Shown here: one piece after another, positions 8,189 to 16,860 of the stretch
How positions within the stretch are numbered: the stretch's first letter is position 1
How the letters are laid out: each line of letters begins with the position of its first letter
NCBI RefSeq assembly: GCF_001881565.1
Contig: NZ_MPDJ01000004.1
Location: forward strand, 412,272 to 476,271
Direction: 5' to 3'
DNA from: Eisenbergiella tayi
GTDB taxonomy: Bacteria; Bacillota; Clostridia; Lachnospirales; Lachnospiraceae
Length of the DNA: 64,000 bases
Translations under genes and position numbers: made by a program
The notes under the pieces: model-generated
Databases searched by the model: none
What the model was told of the DNA's origin: nothing
Seen by the model: the letters and a program-made list of their open reading frames with translations, nothing else

Positions 8189-9813
8189 GAATCGCTCACC
8201 TTACTTTCTATCAGGACCGTGTCGCCTTCTGAAAGCCCTTCTTTGATTTCCACGTTAACACCATCGGAGAAGCCTGTGGTTACCTCTTGTTTGCTAATAC
8301 TGCCGTCCGCTTCTTTTTTCTTTACATAGGACTTCCCATTTTCCCTGATTATTGCCCTGTTGGACACATAGGTCACCGTTTCCGTTTCTTTCGTTATAAA
8401 CGTTATCTGTGCCGTCATTCCTTCATAAAGCTTAGAGGTTTCCCCTCCCAGCTTCACGCTGATCTCCACATAGGTTGTTCCTGTGGAACTGTTATATGTG
8501 GACTCTCCGATATCCTCCACAACACCGGTGAAATCATCGTCCGGATAAGAGGCGACGGAAACATTCACAGAATCCCCTTCCCTGATATTGGCAAGGTCGG
8601 ATTCCTCCACGGAAACAGTTACCGTAACCTCATCATAATCATTCAGTATAAGCAGCGTATTCCCTGAGTTCACCGTATCCCCTGCCTCCAGGGAAACCTC
8701 TGTCACAACGCCGCTGTAGCCGGCTGTGATGACATTATCAGTCAGATAAGCGTCAAATTCATCCAGCTTGCCCCTGGCATCATCGTAATCTGCCTGAGCC
8801 GTATCGGCTTCGAAATCACTCAGCTCCACACTCACATTATAGGCCTCCGATGCTGTCCGGTATTTCAGGTTTCTCTTATCCAGCTGGGCCTGGGCATCAA
8901 TTTTTCCCAATTCCAAATCCCGTTCGGCTCCTGTCAGGCTGTCCTCAAGCTCTGCCAGCTCCTTCTGTTTTTCGAGGATGGAATCCGTGGTTTCTTCTAT
9001 GGTATCCTCCAGGGATTCCACTACAGCGTCAGCCTCTTCCCTTGCATTCTCCGCAGTAATCCATCCGTAGGCGTCGGAAACAATATCCGTAGTGCTCACC
9101 ACAAATTCCCCGTTTTCCAGGACCTTCTTTTCTGTCTCCAGTTCTGCCTGACTTTCGGCCAGCTGCGTATTCAGTTCCGCCAGTTCTTCATTGATATCGG
9201 CAATCTGTTCCTCGATTTCCGCCGCCGTATCTGTGAGTTTGGTGACTGCATTCTGATATTCCGCATCTGCAAGCGTTCCATAGGCCACATTTGTTTCATA
9301 GTCCTGTTTTGCTGTCAGATCCGTCATCTGTTTCTGTGTTTTCGTCTTTGCAAGAGTAACCTCGGCATCGGAAACATCACTGCTCAGTTCCTCCCGGATC
9401 GTATTGATACTCTCTTCGGTAAGTCTGTAAATAGGTTCTCCCTCCGTTATTTCCTGTCCCTCGCTTATCAGAACTTCTTCTATCACCAGGTTTCTGGAAG
9501 AAGAGGAGGAAGAACCGGAACTGCCGGTACCTCCCATCCCCTGAAAAATGCCTCCGCCCTGTCCCCAGGAAAAGCTGTCCGTGCTTCCTCCTGTGTAGGC
9601 GCTCAGATCCAAATCAAATGTCTGCTCCGTTGTCCCTACCGTCACATTGCCGCTTTCTTCCAGACCCACGGTCAGTTCTCCATACTCCGCCTGCACTTCC
9701 CGGTAGGTAACTTCATCGCTGTTTCCATATGCAGCCAGGAAGCCGATTCCACAGCCAACAGCCAGCACCAGGCAGACGCCTGTTCCAATCCATATCCTTT
9801 TCTTTTTATCCAC
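8185..9813 (-). CDS. HlyD/MacA-type membrane fusion adaptor (third of three)
   Basis: Adaptor (542 aa) with one N-terminal membrane helix, a serine/glycine-rich linker (about residues 75-110), a split lipoyl-like domain, a long coiled coil (about 140-340, rich in Glu/Ala/Leu heptads) and C-terminal beta-barrel and MPD-like domains (YSGVVTEVSLEAGDTV; VNVEIKEGLSEGDTVLI). In Gram-positive bacteria such proteins (YknX-like) partner MacB-type ABC exporters without an outer-membrane channel. It is directly coupled to the permease gene. Confidence 0.85.
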   Translation of the reverse strand: MDKKKRIWIGTGVCLVLAVGCGIGFLAAYGNSDEVTYREVQAEYGELTVGLEESGNVTVGTTEQTFDLDLSAYTGGSTDSFSWGQGGGIFQGMGGTGSSGSSSSSSRNLVIEEVLISEGQEITEGEPIYRLTEESINTIREELSSDVSDAEVTLAKTKTQKQMTDLTAKQDYETNVAYGTLADAEYQNAVTKLTDTAAEIEEQIADINEELAELNTQLAESQAELETEKKVLENGEFVVSTTDIVSDAYGWITAENAREEADAVVESLEDTIEETTDSILEKQKELAELEDSLTGAERDLELGKIDAQAQLDKRNLKYRTASEAYNVSVELSDFEADTAQADYDDARGKLDEFDAYLTDNVITAGYSGVVTEVSLEAGDTVNSGNTLLILNDYDEVTVTVSVEESDLANIREGDSVNVSVASYPDDDFTGVVEDIGESTYNSSTGTTYVEISVKLGGETSKLYEGMTAQITFITKETETVTYVSNRAIIRENGKSYVKKKEADGSISKQEVTTGFSDGVNVEIKEGLSEGDTVLIESKVSDS

Positions 9814-9828
9814 GTCTGTTCTCCCTCC

Positions 9829-11613
9829 TTATGGCATTCCCGGGCCGCCGAAACCGGTGCCGCCGGCCTGGCCGGAATTTCCCTGAGGATTTTCTCCGGG
9901 CGCCTGCATGAAATCCGGGAATCCCTGCTGTCCGTTTTCTTCTCCTCCTGTCATATCCCCGGCAGGTTCTTGTGTCAGGGAGGCTCCTGACTGCCTCAGG
10001 CTTTCCTCACTTTGTCCTGCGCTGACCGTACTGGCAATATAAACCGTATCTCCCTCGGAAAGCCCGCTTGTTATCTCTATTTCAGAGCCATTGGAAAATC
10101 CGGTTTCCACCGCTTTCCATTCCATTTCCCCTTCCGTATTTTTTACATAGACACCTGTACAGCCATCTTCTCCTGTCACTATCGCTTTTGCGGAAACGTA
10201 GAGTACATCCTCTATACTGTCGGTCACAAAGGTAATATCCGCGGTCATTCCTCCATACAGCCTGCCGGTATCGCCTTCTATCCGCACGGTAACAGGATAA
10301 TTGACCGTCGTGGAATAGCTGCTGTCGGCAGATGTAGTAATTGCGCTTACCGTCCCTTCATATATCTCATCGGGATAGGCATTGCATTCAATATCCACGC
10401 TATCCCCCACCTTAATATAGGAAATATCTTCTTCCGACACATCAATAGTTATGGTATATGCATCCCGGGTCACATAGGAAAGCATAACGCCTGTATTCAT
10501 CAGCTTATCCCCTGCTTCATAGGCAATTTCCGTAACAAGCCCGGTTCCGTCCGCATAGACAATCCCGTCGGTTCCCACAAAGGCTTCAAAATCTTCCAGC
10601 AGCTCCTGTGCTTCGTTCACAGCGGTCCGGGCTTCATCCACAGTATCCTGAAGAGCGTCAAGTGTATAACCGTAAATATCACCTGCCAGCTTCCCTCCCA
10701 GCACGGCGCTGTCATAGGACTGCTGCGCGGACATTTCATCCTGGGGAAGGCTGGTCTGGGAATTGTTTATTTCATCCAGCTTCTCCAGAATCTGTTCCTG
10801 GTTTTCTTCTATGCTGTCACGGTAGCCCTGCAGGGTATTGTCCAGATTCTCAAATGCGGTCTTCGCACTCTGGAGACTGGAGTAATTTGCCGTATAGGCC
10901 GCCACACTGGAGATATCCGTATCATCCAGCTTTTTTTGTGCTGTCTCATAGGCATATTTTAAGTCACTGTATTCCTCCAGGGTATCCTCATCCGTCAGCT
11001 TTTCGTTATAGTCATTTATTTCCGCCTCCAGTACCTGGATATCCCCGTAAAGCAGTTCAATCTCCTGCTGCAGGCGGTTCATGGAGGTGTCATAGGTACG
11101 GGAAGCCGTATCCGCTTCCGCTTTGGAAGCGCTGTAGGTACTTTTGGCACTTCCTGCCTGGGTATTATATTCACTCACCGCTTCAGCAAGCTCCAGCTGT
11201 GCCTCTGACTTTGCCTTCTGCAGCTTGCGCCGGACTGCTGCAATACTGTCCTGGGAAAGCTTAAACAGCGGATCCCCTTCCTGCATACGCTGGCCCTGTA
11301 CGGCATAAACCTCTTCTATCTGCAGATAGCGGCTGGCCTCTTCCTCCTCGTCCTCATCCTCATCATCTTCTGAATAATTGATATCCAGTTCATAATTAAT
11401 ATGGCTCTCCTGAAGGGCTATGCTTCCGCTTTCATTAATACCCTGAACCAAATCACCATATTGTACCTTGCTTTCCTTATATATTACAGTGTCCCCGGTG
11501 AGCCTTGGCCGTATGAAAACCGTATAGACACATACGGCAGCCAGCGCGAGAAATGCCGTACCTGCAAGAATCAGCTTAATGACAAATTTTTTATTCCTGT
11601 GTTTCTGTTTCAT
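9829..11613 (-). CDS. HlyD/MacA-type membrane fusion adaptor (second of three)
   Basis: A 594-residue paralogue with an N-terminal membrane helix (IKLILAGTAFLALAAVCVYTVF), an acidic run DDEDEDEEEE at about residues 77-87, a lipoyl-like half motif, a coiled coil at about 125-320, and C-terminal barrel domains. The C-terminal 55 residues are low-complexity Gly/Gln/Pro. GAGGAGGC precedes the ATG. Its start overlaps the end of the upstream adaptor gene by 23 bases, so the adaptors are translated as one operon. Confidence 0.85.
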   Translation of the reverse strand: MKQKHRNKKFVIKLILAGTAFLALAAVCVYTVFIRPRLTGDTVIYKESKVQYGDLVQGINESGSIALQESHINYELDINYSEDDEDEDEEEEASRYLQIEEVYAVQGQRMQEGDPLFKLSQDSIAAVRRKLQKAKSEAQLELAEAVSEYNTQAGSAKSTYSASKAEADTASRTYDTSMNRLQQEIELLYGDIQVLEAEINDYNEKLTDEDTLEEYSDLKYAYETAQKKLDDTDISSVAAYTANYSSLQSAKTAFENLDNTLQGYRDSIEENQEQILEKLDEINNSQTSLPQDEMSAQQSYDSAVLGGKLAGDIYGYTLDALQDTVDEARTAVNEAQELLEDFEAFVGTDGIVYADGTGLVTEIAYEAGDKLMNTGVMLSYVTRDAYTITIDVSEEDISYIKVGDSVDIECNAYPDEIYEGTVSAITTSADSSYSTTVNYPVTVRIEGDTGRLYGGMTADITFVTDSIEDVLYVSAKAIVTGEDGCTGVYVKNTEGEMEWKAVETGFSNGSEIEITSGLSEGDTVYIASTVSAGQSEESLRQSGASLTQEPAGDMTGGEENGQQGFPDFMQAPGENPQGNSGQAGGTGFGGPGMP

Positions 11614-13174
11614 TTACAGCCTCCTCTTCCGACTCCGGGATTCCGAAATATACGGCAGCCGACAGATTCTGGGACAGTCCGCTGATATCTCCGGCCAGCT
11701 CTATGGTAACCGAATAATAAATACTGGATTTGCTGTTGGACTGAGATACCGGATTGATCTTGCTTACGGTTCCCCGGAAGGTTCCATGATCAGAAATTTC
11801 CACCGTCACACTTTCTCCTATGGAAACGGACGCGATATCCGACTGGTCCACCGACGCTGTCACCGTCACCGTTTCCGGATTGCTGTAAGCCAGTACCATA
11901 CTGTTTCCTGAAATTGCGGATTCCGCCCTTACCCCTACCATCATTACGGTTCCGGCACTTTGGGTATACAGGCAGCCGTCTCCTATCGTATCCTCAAATT
12001 CCTGAAGATTCTCCCGGGCCTCTTCCTTCTCATTAAGGGCCACACTTGTTTCTTCCTCAATCCTGCTGAGTTCCGCTTCATAAACTTCTTGTGCAGAACT
12101 GCTCTCTGCTGCTGCCGCATCATAATCACTCTGACTGCTTACCTGCTGTTTATCATAGGCAATCTGTGCTTCTTCCAGCTGGGTATTCAGCAGCTTAAGA
12201 TTGCTCTGTGCCTGGGCCAGTGAGCTTTCCGCTTTTTTCTTTGCCGCTTCATAATCTTCTGCCGCCTGATCGTATATTTTTTCATTTTCCTGTACTTCTT
12301 CATCCAGCAGGTTATAAACTGTGAGCTTCGTGTAATTGTTTTCCGAGGTGAGGCCGGCCCCGCTTCCGGCCTGGCCTCCGCCCGCTGCCTGCTGGCCGGA
12401 GGATCCGGACTGACCGGAGGAAACTGACTGTCCTGAAGCAGAGGAACTGCTGCCCGCCGTTGTTCTGTAGTGATCCTCCAGACCTGGAATATCCCAATCT
12501 TCATAGAGCTGCATCAGGGCAGCAAAGCTTTTTTCAAATTCTTCTTTTTTTTCAGCCACTTCATAATAAGAATAGTAATAATCATTTTCCACGGAATCCG
12601 TATATTCATTTACCAGCTCCTGCGCTTCTTCCACCTGTTCCTGCAAATCACTGATCTTATCCGCGTACTCTTTCAGGGATTCCTCATAAGTATAGGAAGC
12701 ATACGTCCCCTTTGTCATGCTTGTATCATAGGTCTGCTTTGCGGTTATCTTTTCTTCTTCACTGTCCAGAAGCTGCTGTCTGTAATCCAGAGACGCCTGA
12801 ACAGACTTCTGCTCCAATTCCCTGCGGGCCGCCTCCACGCTTTCGTCCGTAAGCTTCAGAATGGGAGTTCCTTCTTCCACCTCGTCCCCTGAAGACAGAT
12901 ACACCTCTTCTATTTTCAATTCAGTTTCTATGTAATCCAGATCAAAGGTTTCTTCCTGCATTCCCACGGATGTACTGCCGCTGGCTGTTATCACGTTTTC
13001 TCCGAAACCATCTGCCCTTCCCGGCCCTCCCATCTGTCCCGTCTGATCCGCTCCGCCCTTCTGCACTGTCAAAAAAATAACACCGCCCATCAATGCCAGT
13101 GCCATTATGGGAATCACCCCTAAAGCAATTTTCTTTCTCCTGTCCAGTCCTTTTGGCCCATCCTTCCTCTTCAT
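11591..13174 (-). CDS. HlyD/MacA-type membrane fusion adaptor (first of three)
   Basis: First gene of the export operon (527 aa). It has an N-terminal membrane helix (KIALGVIPIMALALMGGVIFL), the first lipoyl half near ELKIEEVYLSSGDEVEEG, a coiled coil broken by a Ser/Gly/Gln-rich stretch at about residues 240-275, then the second lipoyl half and beta-barrel regions. The ATG at 13174 was chosen because GGAGGAG lies 6 bases upstream; a TTG at 13189 is less likely. The three adaptors share architecture but are clearly different sequences. Confidence 0.85.
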   Translation of the reverse strand: MKRKDGPKGLDRRKKIALGVIPIMALALMGGVIFLTVQKGGADQTGQMGGPGRADGFGENVITASGSTSVGMQEETFDLDYIETELKIEEVYLSSGDEVEEGTPILKLTDESVEAARRELEQKSVQASLDYRQQLLDSEEEKITAKQTYDTSMTKGTYASYTYEESLKEYADKISDLQEQVEEAQELVNEYTDSVENDYYYSYYEVAEKKEEFEKSFAALMQLYEDWDIPGLEDHYRTTAGSSSSASGQSVSSGQSGSSGQQAAGGGQAGSGAGLTSENNYTKLTVYNLLDEEVQENEKIYDQAAEDYEAAKKKAESSLAQAQSNLKLLNTQLEEAQIAYDKQQVSSQSDYDAAAAESSSAQEVYEAELSRIEEETSVALNEKEEARENLQEFEDTIGDGCLYTQSAGTVMMVGVRAESAISGNSMVLAYSNPETVTVTASVDQSDIASVSIGESVTVEISDHGTFRGTVSKINPVSQSNSKSSIYYSVTIELAGDISGLSQNLSAAVYFGIPESEEEAVNETETQE

Positions 13175-13211
13175 CCGTCTCCTCCTCAATCATCCGTCCT
13201 CGAAGCGTATC

Positions 13212-13240
13212 TGTTAACATGCTAATTATATACTTGTTAA
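13212..13240 (-). promoter_or_regulatory. Candidate promoter and operator of the export operon
   Basis: On the minus strand a TATAAT -10 box (13225-13230) lies inside an inverted repeat TTAACA (13214-13219) / TGTTAA (13235-13240) with a 15-base spacer. The -35 region is poor, which often goes with regulated promoters. A repressor bound to the repeat would block the -10 box. No regulator gene lies next to the operon. Confidence 0.4.
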
Positions 13241-13570
13241 TTATTTACGCGTTAAGCATATTTGCATTTTAACGGGAAAATGTTTCTAATTTTTGTTTAA
13301 AATGTGAAAAATTTGTGTTTTATGCAATTATGCCTATCGCCCCGGATTAAAATGCAGAAACAGCGTAACCGGAAGGCTTTCCGGCAGCGAGCAAAACCCG
13401 GACGGCAAAACGGGGCCAAACCGTTACACTTCCGGATTTTTTCAGGGTGCGGAATCATCCGGAATATTATATAATGAAAGGAATCCTGCCGCCCGGTATA
13501 AAATGTGCGGCAGTCACCAGGCAGACAGACGGCGTACCCGTTTGCTTCGCTGTCTGCGGGAATAAAGGAA
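13241..13570. other. Intergenic gap between export operon and RluA gene
   Basis: About 330 bases without a supported gene. The left part is AT-rich upstream DNA of the minus-strand export operon. Near the right end, TATAAT at 13470-13475 on the plus strand could be the -10 box for the RluA gene, but no good -35 box is visible. No repeat or RNA fold stood out. Confidence 0.4.
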
Positions 13571-13579
13571 ATGAAAAAA

Positions 13580-14467
13580 ATGAAAAGAACAATCCAATAT
13601 AAAATCGGCATCCTAGAAGACGGCCTTACTGTAAAACAATTCCTGAAAAGGAAACATTACTCCGGCCAGAATCTGGTACAGCTGAAAAAATACGAACAGG
13701 GAATCCTGATAAACAATATGCCGGCCTATGTAATTCACCACTTGAAGGAAGGGGATATCCTCACAGTGAATATATGGGAAGAAAAGGTGTCTGAAAAAAT
13801 CCCTCCTGTTCCTCTCCCTCTTCATATTGTTTATGAGGATGAGGATCTTATGGTTCTTGATAAAGCGGCGGATATGCCTGTCCACCCTTCCATGAACAAT
13901 TATGAAAATTCCCTGGCAAACGGTCTGGCATGGTATTTTTCATCCCAGAGCGTGCCTTTCATATTCCGATGCGTCAACCGGCTTGACAGAGATACCACGG
14001 GTCTGACAATCATCGCCAAGCATATGGTAAGCAGCAGCATCCTTTCCGTCATGGCTTCCCGACGTGAAATAAAGAGGGAATATCTTGCTATCGTGAGCGG
14101 AACCGGGCTTCCTCCCTCCGGCACGGTAAACGCACCTCTGGGAAGGAAGCCCGACTCTGCCATCATGAGGATGGTGGATTTTCAAAACGGAGAGCCTTCC
14201 GTTACTCATTATCGTGTCCTGAAGGAAACAAATGGCTGCTCCCTGCTTTCCCTCCATCTGGAAACAGGCCGCACACATCAAATCCGTGTACACATGCAGT
14301 ATCTGGGCCATCCGATAATCGGTGATTTTTTATACAATCCGGATATGACCCTCATACATCGCCAGGCGCTGCATTCCTGCCGTCTGGAATTTTCCCATCC
14401 CATCACGGGAAAGCCCATGCTTTTTACCTCTCCCATGCCTGAAGATATGAGGCAGGCTCTGCTCTGA
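13580..14467 (+). CDS. RluA-family RNA pseudouridine synthase
   Basis: Isomerises uridine to pseudouridine in rRNA or tRNA (295 aa). An N-terminal S4-like segment (about residues 10-60) is followed by the catalytic domain with the signature RLDRDTTGLTI, where the aspartate is the family nucleophile, and by the conserved GRTHQIRVHMQYLGHPI block. The ATG at 13580 has AAAGGAA about 10 bases upstream; the ATG at 13571 is the alternative. Its stop codon ends 3 bases before the group II intron boundary, so it has stayed intact. The specific RNA target cannot be assigned. Confidence 0.88.
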   Translation: MKRTIQYKIGILEDGLTVKQFLKRKHYSGQNLVQLKKYEQGILINNMPAYVIHHLKEGDILTVNIWEEKVSEKIPPVPLPLHIVYEDEDLMVLDKAADMPVHPSMNNYENSLANGLAWYFSSQSVPFIFRCVNRLDRDTTGLTIIAKHMVSSSILSVMASRREIKREYLAIVSGTGLPPSGTVNAPLGRKPDSAIMRMVDFQNGEPSVTHYRVLKETNGCSLLSLHLETGRTHQIRVHMQYLGHPIIGDFLYNPDMTLIHRQALHSCRLEFSHPITGKPMLFTSPMPEDMRQALL

Positions 14468-14469
14468 AA

Positions 14470-16382
14470 ATCGAGTAGGAGGCGGTGACTAACCGCCGTC
14501 CTCTCACAGCACCGTGCGTACCGTTCGGTACACGGCGCTTTCAATAGTTGACGTGCACGGACTGATAGGCTGTGGCTAAATCATAGAAGCCGCTGTTTAT
14601 CAGTCTTTCTTTTGTTAACGCTCTGTTGACCGCACCCATTCCCGATACATACCAGTGTTTCTTTCGGCTGTTTGCCGCCTGATGTGCAAAATATCCGGGT
14701 ATTCCAAGTTTCATTAGATTTCTCTTCTTGGTCTTTGGTTTCTTCCACTGCTTCCATATACACATACGAATTCTGTGATATAGCCATGAGTTTAAATCAT
14801 CTATCCGCTTCTTCATATCTGCAATCCCATAATAATTCAGCCAGCCTCGCATGAAGACTCTTATCTTTTCCAATGAGGGACGAATGCTCTGAACAGACCT
14901 TCGGGAACTAAGTTCTTTCAGCTTTGACTTCATCTTCTTCCATGACTTTCCATGAACTCGGATATAAATACCCTTTCTGTTCTTTCCCAATGTAAAGCCA
15001 AGAAACTTAAAATTTCGAATTGCAAATACACTGACCTCTCGGCTTTTCTCTTGATTCACTTTCAATTTCAGTGTCCCTTCAAGATATTTCGTACTTGTTT
15101 CAAGTAATCGCTTAGCGCCTCTGTCGCTCTTTGCCAGCAGGACGATATCATCCGCATACCGGACGAACTTCACACCACGTTTCTCATACTCCTGGTCAAA
15201 CTCATTCAGATAGATATTCGCCAGTAATGGAGAAATATTCCCACCCTGTGGCGAACCTTCTTCTGTTTCCATGACTACTCCATTTTCCATGACTCCACTT
15301 TTCAGATATCTCTTAATCCACTGTATCACTCTTTCGTCTTTTACTTCTTTTCGCAGAAGATTCAGTAACTTTTCATGGTTCAGCGTATCGAAGTACTTGG
15401 ATATGTCTAAAGCAACCGCATGGATATATCCTTGTTCTGCGTACTCCTTTATCCGTTTTATGGCGTCTTTTGCGCTCCGACCTGGACGATAACCATAGCT
15501 ATTGTCGGAAAACAACGGCTCATAGATAGGCATAAGCTCTTGTGTTATGGCTTGTTGGAATATACGGTCTTTGACTGTTGGAATACCAAGCTTTCGCATT
15601 CCACCGTCCGGTTTTGGAATTTCAACCCGTCTTACTGCGTCGGGGGTATATTTCCCTTTATAGATTCTTGCAATAATAGTCTGTTGATTTTCCTTTAGGT
15701 ATGCACCTATTTCCTCCACTGTGGTTCCGTCGATTCCTGGAGCACCCTTGTTTGCCTTTACCCTTTTATAAGCTCTGTTTAAATTTCCTTTATACAGTAT
15801 CTTTTCCAAGAGTTCTGGCTGTGCACTGTTTCTTTCTTTCCATATCGAATGAAATGACCGATGCGCTTTCGCATACCCTTCATGTTCCGCACTATCTCTT
15901 TGCGAACAGCCATTATTTATCATGTTTTCTGCATTCATTGGTCATTCTCTTCTTTCTCGGTTATACTCAAAACTCCTATTGATTCGGTCCTTCACCTCTC
16001 GGCTAATATGACCTCTGCTGACTTCTGCATGTTCAGCACCGCCTCGTTTCCTTGTGCGGTGGTTACTCCTTTCGGAGCATTTCATACAGACCTCCCCGGG
16101 TACCACACGTCTCTTTCTCTCCATCCATCTGCCACATTTACCATGCATGGTTCCGTGTAGTTATCGGGCTTCAACTTGTGCAGCAGTCTTACCCCCATGC
16201 ATAGCCTGATGTGATTTCTGTTCGTCAGACCAGAGATTTGCCCATGGGTTAGTATGTTCCCCACATCCAGCTTCCTTCAGATTCCACCTCGCGATGGACA
16301 CCCTTGCTTTCGGCTATATCCTTCCCACTACCGGGCGGATTCCGGACTTGCACCGGTTAGAAACGTGCGCCGCCGGGCGCAC
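14470..16382 (-). mobile_element. Group IIC intron (complete)
   Basis: A self-splicing retroelement of about 1.9 kb on the minus strand. The 5' end is GTGCGCCC (16382 downward), the standard bacterial group II start, followed by conserved domain I sequence. The 3' part after the reverse transcriptase stop (14540-14470) contains a domain V-like hairpin (GCGCCGTGT...GCACGGTGC) and a domain VI-like hairpin, ending CTACTCGAT. It sits right behind a terminator hairpin (16387-16417), the known target type of class C introns. Boundaries are read by eye and could be off by a base or two. Confidence 0.88.
14541..15938 (-). CDS. ltrA: Group IIC intron reverse transcriptase/maturase
   Basis: Intron-encoded protein (465 aa) that assists splicing and mobility. 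Reverse transcriptase blocks run from about residue 55 to 320, with SYGYRPGRSAKDAI, the catalytic aspartate in ALDISKYFDTLNH, GSPQGGNISPLLANI, and YADD at 261-264. The maturase (X) domain follows at about 350-420 (FMRGWLNYYGIADMKKRI). No HNH endonuclease domain is present, as is usual for class C. No frameshift is visible, so the element may still be active. Confidence 0.93.
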   Translation of the reverse strand: MNAENMINNGCSQRDSAEHEGYAKAHRSFHSIWKERNSAQPELLEKILYKGNLNRAYKRVKANKGAPGIDGTTVEEIGAYLKENQQTIIARIYKGKYTPDAVRRVEIPKPDGGMRKLGIPTVKDRIFQQAITQELMPIYEPLFSDNSYGYRPGRSAKDAIKRIKEYAEQGYIHAVALDISKYFDTLNHEKLLNLLRKEVKDERVIQWIKRYLKSGVMENGVVMETEEGSPQGGNISPLLANIYLNEFDQEYEKRGVKFVRYADDIVLLAKSDRGAKRLLETSTKYLEGTLKLKVNQEKSREVSVFAIRNFKFLGFTLGKNRKGIYIRVHGKSWKKMKSKLKELSSRRSVQSIRPSLEKIRVFMRGWLNYYGIADMKKRIDDLNSWLYHRIRMCIWKQWKKPKTKKRNLMKLGIPGYFAHQAANSRKKHWYVSGMGAVNRALTKERLINSGFYDLATAYQSVHVNY

Positions 16383-16386
16383 TGCA
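15939..16386 (-). ncRNA. 5' ribozyme part of the group IIC intron
   Basis: This stretch between the intron 5' end and the reverse transcriptase start holds no gene of its own. It contains the structured domains I-III and the start of domain IV of the intron RNA, with the typical early segment AACCGGTGCAAGTCCGG near 16345-16365. Open frames here on either strand are incidental. Confidence 0.7.
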
Positions 16387-16418
16387 AAAGCCCGGCAGGA
16401 CCGTCCTGCCGGGCTTTA
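16386..16418 (-). terminator. Terminator of the Cys/Asn-rich gene, used as intron target
   Basis: A near-perfect 15-bp stem AAAGCCCGGCAGGAC / GTCCTGCCGGGCTTT followed on the minus strand by TTTTGCA. The intron begins immediately after this, so the T-tract side of the terminator is now joined to intron sequence. Confidence 0.85.
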
Positions 16419-16458
16419 CCTTCACATATTCCGGCATTTCGGAGAAAATGCCTTATTG

Positions 16459-16794
16459 CTATTCTTCACAGCCGCAGGTCTTCCCATCGGAAAAAGTGGG
16501 ATAAGGTCTGGGCATGGGTTCCGTCCTCGGTCTGGGCTCCGGCCTGGGAATGGGTTCCGGCCTTACATCAGCACAGGGACAGGAAGGTCTTACCGTACTT
16601 TCCGCACAGGGAGCAGCACAGCCGCAGCTGTTGCCCTGGCCGCCGAAGGAATTATTGTTCTGGCAGCCGCAGGAATTGTTATTCTGGCATCCGTGCTGAT
16701 GTCTTCCGCCGCATCCGCAATTGTTGTTCTGGCAGCCGGAATTACCTGATTGGCCGCAGCAGCATAAAAGTAATAATAAGTATAAACAGTTCAT
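16459..16794 (-). CDS. Cys/Asn/Gly-rich small secreted protein
   Basis: A 111-residue protein not assigned to a known family. It begins with a short hydrophobic leader (MNCLYLLLLLCCCG), which could be a signal or lipoprotein-like peptide. Then come repeats of the type GCQNNN, glycine and about 16 cysteines in all, and a proline/arginine-rich tail with PEPRPRTEPMPRP. AAAGGAGATGAGAAT precedes the ATG, and a strong terminator follows, so it is a real monocistronic gene. Composition resembles metal-binding or cross-linked structural proteins such as spore-coat components; this is inference only. Confidence 0.65.
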   Translation of the reverse strand: MNCLYLLLLLCCCGQSGNSGCQNNNCGCGGRHQHGCQNNNSCGCQNNNSFGGQGNSCGCAAPCAESTVRPSCPCADVRPEPIPRPEPRPRTEPMPRPYPTFSDGKTCGCEE

Positions 16795-16860
16795 ATTCTC
16801 ATCTCCTTTACAGTACTATATGTTAAAGGAGAGGTATTGGTTCCACTGTTTTCTTCAACT

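Noticed and set aside
8185..13174. Three adaptor genes as fragments of one broken gene
   Set aside because: Each has its own start, membrane helix, coiled coil and C-terminal barrel of full length.
14541..15938. Retron or diversity-generating reverse transcriptase
   Set aside because: The maturase domain, flanking ribozyme sequence and terminator target identify a group IIC intron; no msr/msd or variable-repeat template is present.
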